A DNA stretch of 14,103 nucleotides from Kiritimatiellia bacterium (lineage in GTDB: Bacteria > Verrucomicrobiota > Kiritimatiellia > RFP12 > UBA1067): the NCBI GenBank assembly GCA_024405255.1, contig JAKSOY010000113.1:1-14103 (forward strand), read 5' to 3'. Numbering within the stretch: the stretch's first letter is position 1; each line of letters begins with the position of its first letter. The notes beneath the pieces are model-generated. The model saw nothing but the letters and a program-made list of their open reading frames with translations, was not told the origin of the DNA and made no database searches. The translations under genes and the position numbers were made by a program. This document shows, piece by piece, positions 7,163 through 13,576 of this stretch.

Positions 7163-7752
7163 TCGCCGATCTCCTTCTCGATCGCCGCCACAAGGCGGTC
7201 GAGCCGCGTTTTGATCTGACTGACGGCATTACGCGTAAGTTTGAATTCTCGCGCAACTTCGCCGATTGGGCGTTCTTCTACCGCATATCGACGGTAGACC
7301 GCCTTCGACTGCTCCGACACCGCCGTACGCGTCAGCACATGTTCAATCGCGGCCCGTCGCCGCGCGAGACGCCAGTCGAGGTCCAGCAGCTCGGCGGTCT
7401 GCTCGGGCGTGGCAATCAGGTCGTCCTCATACGGCACGGTGCGCCCTTCCCCACGCGCCACTTCAGACCGATGCATCGAAACGAGCTGATTGCGGATCAA
7501 TGTCGCCAAATAGGCCCGAAACGGCGTTTTGCCTACCTGAAAACGTCCCGCCCGCAACACGTCGACCAAACGCATAAAGACTTCCTGCACCACGTCGTCA
7601 GGGTCCTGCGAGAATCTGCGGACCTTGACGAACTGGACAATGGCCGGTTCATACAGTTCAAAGAACCGCGTCCAAGCCGCCTCGTCCTCGCCTGTCGCCT
7701 GGGCCGCCAACCGCGCGAGCAAGGTCGCGGAAGTCTCTGGAAACGCACTCAT
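7159..7752 (-). CDS. ECF-type sigma-70 family RNA polymerase sigma factor
   Basis: The protein has 197 residues, normal for an ECF factor with only the sigma2 and sigma4 regions. Sigma2 covers about 25-97: FFELYEPAIVQFV, then DPDDVVQEVFMRL (50-62), the region 2.2 core-binding helix, and FRAYLATLIRNQLVSMHR (78-95), regions 2.3-2.4. Sigma4 covers about 133-190, with the helix-turn-helix IGEVAREFKLTRNAVSQIKTRL (163-184). The acidic residues of region 2.2 are present. This differs from phosphorylation-activated ECF43-type factors, in which that acidic patch is lost. The start has AAGGAGG 6 bases upstream and forms an ATGA overlap with the kinase stop, so kinase and sigma factor are translationally coupled. 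No anti-sigma factor is visible nearby. The kinase, a secreted protein, or an unseen factor may control it. Confidence 0.9.
   Translation of the reverse strand: MSAFPETSATLLARLAAQATGEDEAAWTRFFELYEPAIVQFVKVRRFSQDPDDVVQEVFMRLVDVLRAGRFQVGKTPFRAYLATLIRNQLVSMHRSEVARGEGRTVPYEDDLIATPEQTAELLDLDWRLARRRAAIEHVLTRTAVSEQSKAVYRRYAVEERPIGEVAREFKLTRNAVSQIKTRLDRLVAAIEKEIGE
7171..7176 (-). promoter_or_regulatory. Ribosome binding site fixing the start of the STN-like gene
   Basis: AAGGAG on the minus strand lies 8 bases before the ATG at 7162, inside the last codons of the sigma factor. Together with the ATGA overlap it places translation initiation upstream of the repeat array, so the repeats should be part of the protein. 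Confidence 0.75.
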
Positions 7753-8753
7753 TCCCGACCTCCTTCCCCTGTCTCGTTTTCACCAATATAATTTGGCGGA
7801 ACACCATAAAGAGATTCAAAAGTATAAGTTTTATGCTTCTTCAACCCAAACCAAGCCCACCCCGCAAGCGTACCAATGAGAACTATAACGAGAGCGCCCA
7901 GCGCCAGGCGGCAGACGGCGCGAAGCGGGTGTGCGGACGGACGGGGTGCGGGGTCTGTCCCCTGAAAGGCACGCGTGGACGCATCGGTGGCAAGAAGAGG
8001 CGGGAGGATTTCGCTCCAGTTGTACTCAAAGGGTTCGAGCAAAGCGAGAACGTCTGTACCGGGTTCGTACCAGATACCGGTGAGGAGCCGGAACATCGAG
8101 ATGCCAAACGCATAGAGGTCCGAAGCCGGCGTCGCCTCTTCGCCCGCCCGGACTTCGGGTGCCAGATACCCCAATGTGCCGAGAACTGGACGCGCGAGCG
8201 CAGCGGCATCGGAAAAGGTCGCCGTGGTGGAGAGTCCGGCGGCGGACCGCAACACGGGATCGAGAATGCGCGACACGCCGAAATCCGAAAGAACGGCATG
8301 TCCTTCGCGGTCCACCAGCACATTTCCCAGCTTCACGTCACGATGCGTCACCCCTTGTTCGTGTATATAGGTTAACGCTTCACGCAGATCGACATACCAG
8401 GCCGCCGCCTGAGACTCTGTCACCTGCCCCGCGCGCCGCGCATCCTCCAAGGTACACGGCGCCCCGGAAGCGTCAAGCACAAGATCCATGGCGAACCAGG
8501 CGAGAGACGATGCCTCGTCCACGCCGAGATCATAGACGCGCACGAGCCGCGGATGCGCCAAGCGCGCCAACAAACGCCCCTCGGCCAAGAACCGTGTCAA
8601 CAAGGGCGCATCGCCCGGACGCGTGAACACCTTGAGCGCCCGCCGCGTTCCCAACTCCACATGCTCGGCTTCATACACGGCCCCCATCCCGCCGCGTCCC
8701 AAGAGACGCAGAATCCGATAGGCCCCCAGACGTTCACCCGCCTGCAGATTCAT
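7749..8753 (-). CDS. Hanks-type Ser/Thr protein kinase with one membrane segment and a short tail
   Basis: The protein has 334 residues. Kinase landmarks appear in order: glycine loop [12 protein letters not shown] (19-30), Lys41 in ALKVF, Glu58 for the alphaC salt bridge, catalytic loop HRDVKLGN (137-144, Asp139), DFG (157-159), APE (198-200) and a closing DPAPRPSA (267-274). All catalytic residues are present, so it should be active. A membrane helix spans about 279-303 and only 31 residues follow. There is no PASTA, WD40, TPR or other sensor domain, unlike many bacterial receptor kinases. It overlaps the stop of coaB and the start of the sigma factor by ATGA on each side. Control of the adjacent ECF factor or of a shared envelope process is the natural inference. 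An exact dispersed-repeat copy lies in the codons of Q-G-T-D-P, next to the conserved DPxxRP motif. Confidence 0.92.
   Translation of the reverse strand: MNLQAGERLGAYRILRLLGRGGMGAVYEAEHVELGTRRALKVFTRPGDAPLLTRFLAEGRLLARLAHPRLVRVYDLGVDEASSLAWFAMDLVLDASGAPCTLEDARRAGQVTESQAAAWYVDLREALTYIHEQGVTHRDVKLGNVLVDREGHAVLSDFGVSRILDPVLRSAAGLSTTATFSDAAALARPVLGTLGYLAPEVRAGEEATPASDLYAFGISMFRLLTGIWYEPGTDVLALLEPFEYNWSEILPPLLATDASTRAFQGTDPAPRPSAHPLRAVCRLALGALVIVLIGTLAGWAWFGLKKHKTYTFESLYGVPPNYIGENETGEGGRE
7950..7962 (+). repeat. Dispersed 13-bp near-palindrome, copy inside kinase gene
   Basis: GGGGTCTGTCCCC is an exact consensus copy, in the opposite orientation to the exact array copies. The minus strand reads it as G-T-D-P at residues 265-268, between the kinase domain and the membrane helix. 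Confidence 0.7.
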
Positions 8754-9421
8754 GCGCCAGCCTTTTCACAGAACGCCACGAGACGACGCGCAACCGCATC
8801 TTTCGACAACAACGGCAACGGCTCGATACGTCCATCCGGGAAAACCAGCGTCACACGGTTCGTCGTCGTGCCGAATCCGCAGCCTTTCTCCATCACGTTA
8901 TTGCCCACCACGAGATCGAGTCCCTTCTCACGGCATTTACGCGCGGCCTCCGCAGCCGGAGCCCCCGTTTCCGCGGCAAACCCCACGCGCACGAGACGAC
9001 GCAAGCAGATTTCACCCTCCTTCAACGCCCCGTTCAGCGTCTTGAGGACATCGGGATTACGCACGAGTCTCAACGTGCCATCCATCTCGGACTTCTTCAT
9101 CTTCGCATCCGCACACACCGCCGGCCGCCAGTCCGCCACCGCCGCCGTCATCACGAGCGCCACGGGGTCTGTCCCCTTCGCCGCCGCCAGTAGAGCCGCT
9201 TTCACAGCCGCCAGCAGATCACGCGCCGAAACAATGTCCACGCGGTCGACCCCCTTCGGCGTCTTCAGCACAACAGGTCCCGCCACGAGCGTCACCGTGT
9301 GTCCGGCCCGCGCAGCCGCCCGCGCCACAGCAAAGCCCATCCGTCCCGTCGACGGATTCGAAAGGAAACGAACCGGGTCGAGATATTCACGCGTGGGACC
9401 TGCCGTAACAATGAACTTCAT
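8750..9421 (-). CDS. coaB: Phosphopantothenate--cysteine ligase (stand-alone CoaB domain)
   Basis: CoaB joins 4'-phosphopantothenate to cysteine with a nucleotide triphosphate in coenzyme A synthesis. The 223-residue protein from the ATG at 9421 shows the family's opening motif [21 protein letters not shown] (6-26), AAVADWRP near 95-102, a Lys-rich KMKK segment, RNPDVL and VGFAAET. It lacks the N-terminal CoaC flavoprotein domain found in the usual bifunctional CoaBC, so a separate CoaC must be encoded elsewhere. A longer ORF reaches 9478, but AAGGGG 8 bases before the ATG at 9421, the match of [11 protein letters not shown] to family N-termini, and the upstream gene ending at 9438 fix this start. 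It ends in an ATGA overlap with the kinase. A dispersed-repeat copy lies at 9164-9176, in the loop K-G-T-D-P before the conserved AAVADWRP strand. Confidence 0.9.
   Translation of the reverse strand: MKFIVTAGPTREYLDPVRFLSNPSTGRMGFAVARAAARAGHTVTLVAGPVVLKTPKGVDRVDIVSARDLLAAVKAALLAAAKGTDPVALVMTAAVADWRPAVCADAKMKKSEMDGTLRLVRNPDVLKTLNGALKEGEICLRRLVRVGFAAETGAPAAEAARKCREKGLDLVVGNNVMEKGCGFGTTTNRVTLVFPDGRIEPLPLLSKDAVARRLVAFCEKAGA
9164..9176 (+). repeat. Dispersed 13-bp near-palindrome, copy inside coaB
   Basis: GGGGTCTGTCCCC is identical over all 13 bases to the kinase copy and in the same orientation. The minus strand reads it as G-T-D-P in a loop of CoaB. Flanking bases differ from the kinase copy, so only the 13-mer is shared. 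Confidence 0.7.
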
Positions 9422-9429
9422 GGGAGATT

Positions 9430-9435
9430 CCCCTT
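9430..9435 (-). promoter_or_regulatory. Ribosome binding site fixing the coaB start
   Basis: AAGGGG on the minus strand lies 8 bases upstream of the ATG at 9421 and directly after the TGA of the 81-residue membrane protein. It favours this start over the longer in-frame ORF beginning at 9478. Confidence 0.6.
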
Positions 9436-9437
9436 TG

Positions 9438-9683
9438 TCAATCCCAATAACCCGGACGCGGCGGCTTGACCCCCGCACGCTTCATACGCCAGCGCACAAT
9501 GCACACGATCAATGCGTAATAGGCGAAGAGACCCGAAATCGCAAATATCCAAAGGGACGTGTCGTTCGTGTATCCAAGCTGGCTGTCCTCCGCCATCCGT
9601 ACACCCCACCCCGCGAACGCAAAAAAAGCCGCTCCTCCCAGAGCCAACCAGAATCTTTTCCACGTATAGCGCGTCGGGTGCAT
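9438..9683 (-). CDS. Small two-helix membrane protein of unknown function
   Basis: This 81-residue protein has two likely membrane helices, about 11-30 ([17 protein letters not shown]) and 43-64 ([21 protein letters not shown]). A short polar loop joins them, and the tail is basic and proline-containing ([18 protein letters not shown]). A longer ORF in this frame reaches 9836 but would overlap the pseudouridine synthase in Arg-rich sequence. The ATG at 9683 has GGAG 8 bases upstream and lies 13 bases after the previous stop, so it is preferred. I do not recognise a family. It lies between the pseudouridine synthase and coaB with tight spacing, so it is part of the operon. Confidence 0.65.
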   Translation of the reverse strand: MHPTRYTWKRFWLALGGAAFFAFAGWGVRMAEDSQLGYTNDTSLWIFAISGLFAYYALIVCIVRWRMKRAGVKPPRPGYWD

Positions 9684-9696
9684 GGGCTCACTCCAG

Positions 9697-10635
9697 TCAG
9701 CAGTTGACGATCGATGCGGCCCACGCCGGATAACGCGTTCGGATCTCCGTCGGCGCCCCCGAGAGAGGATGGTTGAATTGCGCCGCCAGCGCATGAAGAC
9801 AGTGACCCGTCTGATTTTCGACGGCAAACGCGCCATAGAGGCGGTCGTTCACGATGTGCAACCCCGCAAACGCGAGCTGCGCGCGAATCTGATGCGTGAC
9901 GCCCGTGTAGATCGTCACTTCCAGCAGCGTCCGCTCCTCATTGCCACACCGCGTCAGCGCGAGCGGCCGATACTGCGTGACCGCATGCAACGGCGCCGCA
10001 CGCACTTTCTGGCGCGCACGCGAAATGTCGATCATCCGGCAGAACGGCAACGTCGGATCGTGGATGAGGTCGTTCTCAAGCGTCGCCCCCACGGCCACGG
10101 ACCCCTCCACCAGCGCCAGATAGGTCTTCTTCACCGTCTGGTCGGCGAACTGTCCGCGCAGATTGGCAAAGGCTTCCGCCGTACGCGCCACGAGAACGAG
10201 TCCCGACGTGTCGGCATCGATGCGATGAATCGCCCCCGCCATCAACGGTTGATCGCCGAGTTCCGTACACTCGGGATAGCGCACCACAACGCCGTTCATC
10301 AACGTACCGACCTCTTTGCGCGAAAGCGGTTGCACGGGCAGACCGGCCGGCTTGTCGAATGCAAGCAAGGCGCCGTCTTCGAAAATCGGCTGCACGCGGA
10401 CGGACCGGTCGGGCGTCACGCGATTGTCGCTCATCTCCGCAAGCGACACCACACGGATCGTTTCACCACCCCTCAGTTTGAGTCCCTTGATCGCGGGGCG
10501 TCCGTCCACAAGCACGCTCCCTTCCGCACACGCCTCACGGCAGAACGCGCGCGACGAGGTGGGATAACGCGAAAACAAAGCGGCGTCCAACCGGACGCCA
10601 GCTTCGTTTTGAATGAACTCTTGGTTCTCAATCAT
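9697..10635 (-). CDS. RluA/RluD-family pseudouridine synthase
   Basis: The enzyme isomerises uridine to pseudouridine in rRNA or tRNA. It has 312 residues, typical for RluC/RluD-type members. Residues 13-65 look like an S4 RNA-binding domain ([19 protein letters not shown], then [20 protein letters not shown]). The catalytic domain has [12 protein letters not shown] (92-103) and [15 protein letters not shown] (137-151) with catalytic Asp140. It then shows [15 protein letters not shown] (244-258) and [13 protein letters not shown] (281-293). Family membership is clear; the target uridine is not, so no RluA/C/D symbol is given. The ATG overlaps the end of the upstream lipoprotein gene by 8 bases. 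Confidence 0.93.
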   Translation of the reverse strand: MIENQEFIQNEAGVRLDAALFSRYPTSSRAFCREACAEGSVLVDGRPAIKGLKLRGGETIRVVSLAEMSDNRVTPDRSVRVQPIFEDGALLAFDKPAGLPVQPLSRKEVGTLMNGVVVRYPECTELGDQPLMAGAIHRIDADTSGLVLVARTAEAFANLRGQFADQTVKKTYLALVEGSVAVGATLENDLIHDPTLPFCRMIDISRARQKVRAAPLHAVTQYRPLALTRCGNEERTLLEVTIYTGVTHQIRAQLAFAGLHIVNDRLYGAFAVENQTGHCLHALAAQFNHPLSGAPTEIRTRYPAWAASIVNC

Positions 10636-10810
10636 ATCGATCAGTCATCATCGAGGGCAAGGGCCCTAAACCTTCCCAGCTCTTATTCGACGACCAGGGC
10701 AGGTCGGTGTCTTCCGCCGAATCTGCAATGCATCCCGCCAGAAGACCGAGGCCGAGGGCACCCGCCAACACGAGCGCCCACGACCACGCAGACTTATTCG
10801 CTGAACACAT
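10628..10810 (-). CDS. Small lipoprotein, 60 residues
   Basis: Residues 1-26 form a signal sequence (WSWALVLAGALGLGLLAG) ending in the lipobox LAGC, with Cys27 as the lipidated residue. The mature part is only 34 residues and acidic near its start. It contains the Trp-rich piece DLPWSSNKSWEGLGPLPS. The gene begins inside the end of the coiled-coil gene (17-base overlap) and runs 8 bases into the pseudouridine synthase gene, both in different frames, so all three should be translationally linked. I recall similar short lipoproteins with a PW...WEG..PLP pattern in Verrucomicrobia and Lentisphaerae, but cannot confirm this here. Function is unknown. Confidence 0.75.
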   Translation of the reverse strand: MCSANKSAWSWALVLAGALGLGLLAGCIADSAEDTDLPWSSNKSWEGLGPLPSMMTDRYD

Positions 10811-11936
10811 CGTCGCCCTTCATGGCTTCGGCCTGCTGCCAGTCGCCCAGCACGTCCGCAATCACGAGGTTCTTGCCCGCGACGCTCTGGCGCAGACGCA
10901 CACGACCGACGAACTCACCGGCAGGACCCGCAAAGCCCTTGCGGCGGATGCCCATTTCGAGCTGCGGGAGGATGCCCGTGCGCTCCGGCCCGAGCAGTTC
11001 CTTCATCGCCTCATCCGAGAACTCGATCACCGCATACATGAACTGCGTGTTGATGTCGACGATCTTGCCCTTGTTGCCGGCCGTCACGTTCGTGCCCGCC
11101 GCCGACTGATGGCCGCTGCCCGGATCGCGGTTCTTTATGTCCTGCAGGAGCTTCTTGAGCTGGTCGACGACCTTCTCCTTCTTGGCGAGCTCTTCCTTCA
11201 CGGCCTCCGTCTCGTCCTTCTGCGTCTGGAGCTCTTCCTTCACAGACTTGATTTCGGAGTTGAGGTCTTCAATCTGCGTCTTCAGCTTGCTGATGTTCTC
11301 CTCCAGCTCGGCCTTCTTCGCTTCGAGGTCGGAGATCTGTTTCTTCTTCTCCTCGATCGTGATCTTGTCCTGACGCATCTCCGGCGGCAGCTTGTTGAAC
11401 GCCGTCACGAGATTCTGGAGCTTCGTGCGAGTCGTCGCCAGTTCAGCACGCGTATTGTTGAGCGCCGTCTGCTGCGCCTTCGCGCGGTCGACGAGTTTGT
11501 CGAGCACTTCCTGCGCCGTACCCGGGCCCTTCTTCACGAAGTCACCAGGATTGGCCGGATCCGGAATCTTGTTGCCTTCCGCATCGAGCTTGTAGAGCTG
11601 GCGCGACTGGATGCGCTCCGCGTCCTTCCAGTTCACCTTCTCGAGATTCTGATCTTCGAGCTGCTGCGGATAGTCCTCGAGGAGATTCTCCGTCTCAGGC
11701 GTCTCGACAGCCTTCGCTTCGATCGGGGAGACGTCCTTGCGGGCCTCCTCGACAGTCGCCGGCTTCGCGGGGTCGACCTTCTCGATTGTCTTCGAGAGTG
11801 TCGCCAGCGTATCCTCGAGCTGACGGTTTCGGTCCTTTAACAACTCCTTCTTCCCATACAGATTGTACTCAAAATACAGCGAGGCAGCCGAGACCGCCAG
11901 GATCACGTAAACGAGCGCATGTAAAGCCTTGTTCAT
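10794..11936 (-). CDS. Membrane-anchored coiled-coil protein with C-terminal beta domain
   Basis: The protein has 380 residues. An N-terminal membrane helix (about 5-25, ALHALVYVILAVSAASLYF) is uncleaved in appearance. After a charged, Pro-containing linker, residues about 142-270 form a long coiled coil with heptads rich in Lys, Glu and Leu (ISDLEAKKAELEENISKLK and onward). Residues about 287-377 look like a small beta domain: GKIVDINTQFMYAVIEFSD, FVGRVRLRQSVAGKNLVIADVLG, and an MKGDDVF ending. A short loop-rich stretch separates the two. The outline (helix, coiled coil, beta domain) recalls MreC, but I see no clear MreC motif. The gene starts the operon downstream of the promoter at 12006-12034. 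An AGAGG lies a little far (about 11 bases) from the ATG. An envelope role is inferred. Confidence 0.75.
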   Translation of the reverse strand: MNKALHALVYVILAVSAASLYFEYNLYGKKELLKDRNRQLEDTLATLSKTIEKVDPAKPATVEEARKDVSPIEAKAVETPETENLLEDYPQQLEDQNLEKVNWKDAERIQSRQLYKLDAEGNKIPDPANPGDFVKKGPGTAQEVLDKLVDRAKAQQTALNNTRAELATTRTKLQNLVTAFNKLPPEMRQDKITIEEKKKQISDLEAKKAELEENISKLKTQIEDLNSEIKSVKEELQTQKDETEAVKEELAKKEKVVDQLKKLLQDIKNRDPGSGHQSAAGTNVTAGNKGKIVDINTQFMYAVIEFSDEAMKELLGPERTGILPQLEMGIRRKGFAGPAGEFVGRVRLRQSVAGKNLVIADVLGDWQQAEAMKGDDVFSE

Positions 11937-12005
11937 CTTTTTTAAACCTCTTTCACAACATGTTTCGGAAAGCTGCCAACCGACTGTGGGCCTTCACGGG
12001 TAATA

Positions 12006-12034
12006 AGCATAATGTATTTTCGTCGATTTGTCCA
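12006..12034 (-). promoter_or_regulatory. Sigma70-type promoter for the coiled-coil/RluA/CoaB/kinase/sigma operon
   Basis: On the minus strand TGGACA (12034-12029, five of six to TTGACA) is followed by a 17-base spacer and TATGCT (12011-12006, four of six to TATAAT). It lies in the only AT-rich gap of the region (11937-12072). Transcription would start near 11999 with a leader of about 60 bases. Confidence 0.55.
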
Positions 12035-12072
12035 CGATAAAATCGAAAAAAATTTTTCACATACCTCTTGAC

Positions 12073-13563
12073 TTAAAGTGAAACTCCACCCCCAAGTGCC
12101 TTGTAGAGGGCGATCAGATCGAGCGTAATCGTGCCGCGACTGACGGCCAGAGACTCTTCCAGGGACAGCAAAGAACGCTGTGCATCCAACACGTTGTTGA
12201 AGTCTTTCAACCCGTTTTTGTACAAGTCGTTCGAAATATCCACGGCCGCGCGGGCCGCCTTCACGGCACCCTGAAGCGACTGATAGCGGTGATATTCCTG
12301 CGTGTAGGCGCTGTAGGCATTGCGCGTTTCGCCCAATGCCGTCATCAGCGCGAGCTCGTAGTTGAGCGCCGCCTCGTTCATCTTCGACTCTTCCTTCTTC
12401 ATGTTCGCGATCAGGTTGCCGCCCTGGAAGATCGGCCAGCTGAAGCTCGGCCCGATCGAAGCCAGGAACGAATCGCGGCGGAAGAACTTCGCCGTTTCAA
12501 CGCTGTCGAGCCCGAGCGAACCGTTGATGTAGAACTTCGGGAAGAGGTAGCTGCGCGCCACGCCGACGTTCGCGGACTGCGCCGCGAGCGCGCGCTCGGC
12601 CGCGCGCACGTCCGGGCGGCTGCGCACGAGATTCAGCGGAATCTCGGCGAGACGCTGCGGCGCCACGACCCAGTCGCGGTCCGACAGCGGTTCGAGTTCC
12701 GCGTGCAGCTGACCCGGCGTCGTGCCCACAAGAATCGCCAGCGCGTTCTTGCACACTTCTTCTTCCGCGAGCAGATTCGGAATCGTCGCACGCGTCTGCT
12801 CCACATTGTACTTCGCCTGATTCACCGCGAGCTCGTCGCCGATGCCGGAATCGAGACGCGACTTCAGAATGTCGTACGTCTCGCCCTGCAGCTTGAGGTT
12901 CGCGCGCGCCACGCGCAGACGCTCCTGCGCCGTACGCAGCGTGATGTACTGGCGGCCGATTTCGGACGACAGCGACACCCACGCGGCATCCACGTTGCAC
13001 TGGGCCGCATCGAGCATCGCCTCGGACGCTTCCAGCGCACGACGCGTACCGCCGAAGATGTCGATTTCCCACGTCGCGTCAAAGCCGCTGTTCCAGTGGT
13101 TGCCATGAGAGTTCTTGCCCGATCCCCACCGCTGGCTCGTGAAGCGATGCGCCCCGCTGCGCGTATAGGTGCCGTCCAGCGAAACATTCGGCAGGAACGC
13201 CGCCTTGCTGCCCACCACGGCCCAACGCGCCTGCAGCAGACGCTCCTGCACGATCAGGTAGGAGAGGTTGTTCGACACCGCGTGGCCGATGAGGTTCGTG
13301 AGCGTCGCGTCATTGAACTGCGCCCACCACGCACGGATCGAGTCCGCCGTGATCACCAGACGCGGATCTTCGTTCGTCGTCGCGGGCTTGAACTCACCCG
13401 ACGCCGTCTTGTTCGTCGTCGGATAGCCGGCATCCGGCACGGCGCTCGACGGAAGGTCGTACTTCGGCTCTTCGTAGTTCGGCCCTACGCTCGGCAGGCT
13501 GGAACAGCCCGCCCAGAAACCCGCGGCCGACGCGGCCAACATCACAATCTGAATCTTCTTCAT
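12073..13563 (-). CDS. Efflux outer-membrane lipoprotein, NodT/OprM (TolC-like) family
   Basis: The protein forms the outer-membrane channel of a tripartite RND pump. It has 496 residues from the ATG at 13563, normal for the family. The lipobox ends in WAGC with Cys20 as the lipid site. The family's opening VGPNYEEP (26-33) and AWWAQFNDATLTNLI (78-92) follow. Two TolC-like repeats contain ARWAVVGSKAAFLPNVSLDGTYTRSG, then RSRPDVRAAERALAAQSANVGVARSYLFPKFYINGSLG and DVLDAQRSLLSLEESL-type helices near the end. A longer ORF reaches 13755 but overlaps the pump gene in Arg-rich sequence. The chosen ATG gives the signal peptide and has AAGGG about 10 bases upstream. It lies 13 bases after the pump gene, so the two form one operon. 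Confidence 0.93.
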   Translation of the reverse strand: MKKIQIVMLAASAAGFWAGCSSLPSVGPNYEEPKYDLPSSAVPDAGYPTTNKTASGEFKPATTNEDPRLVITADSIRAWWAQFNDATLTNLIGHAVSNNLSYLIVQERLLQARWAVVGSKAAFLPNVSLDGTYTRSGAHRFTSQRWGSGKNSHGNHWNSGFDATWEIDIFGGTRRALEASEAMLDAAQCNVDAAWVSLSSEIGRQYITLRTAQERLRVARANLKLQGETYDILKSRLDSGIGDELAVNQAKYNVEQTRATIPNLLAEEEVCKNALAILVGTTPGQLHAELEPLSDRDWVVAPQRLAEIPLNLVRSRPDVRAAERALAAQSANVGVARSYLFPKFYINGSLGLDSVETAKFFRRDSFLASIGPSFSWPIFQGGNLIANMKKEESKMNEAALNYELALMTALGETRNAYSAYTQEYHRYQSLQGAVKAARAAVDISNDLYKNGLKDFNNVLDAQRSLLSLEESLAVSRGTITLDLIALYKALGGGVSL

Positions 13564-13576
13564 TTGATAAGTACCC

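Noticed and set aside
9422..9435. GGGAGATTCCCC inverted sequence upstream of coaB, resembling the dispersed palindrome
   Set aside because: It lacks the CTGTCCCC half and is better explained as the ribosome binding site region of coaB.
9682..11109. Plus-strand ORF of 475 codons spanning the pseudouridine synthase, lipoprotein and coiled-coil genes
   Set aside because: It crosses several well-supported minus-strand genes and has no domain features; similar shadows occur at 4401-5630, 5945-7063, 10707-11840 and 12289-13605.
12012..12072. Possible terminator after the efflux lipoprotein (A/T-rich inverted pieces such as GAAAAATTTTTTTC and CGATTTTATCG)
   Set aside because: The stems are A/T only or 4 bp long and no GC-rich hairpin precedes a T run, so an intrinsic terminator is not supported.
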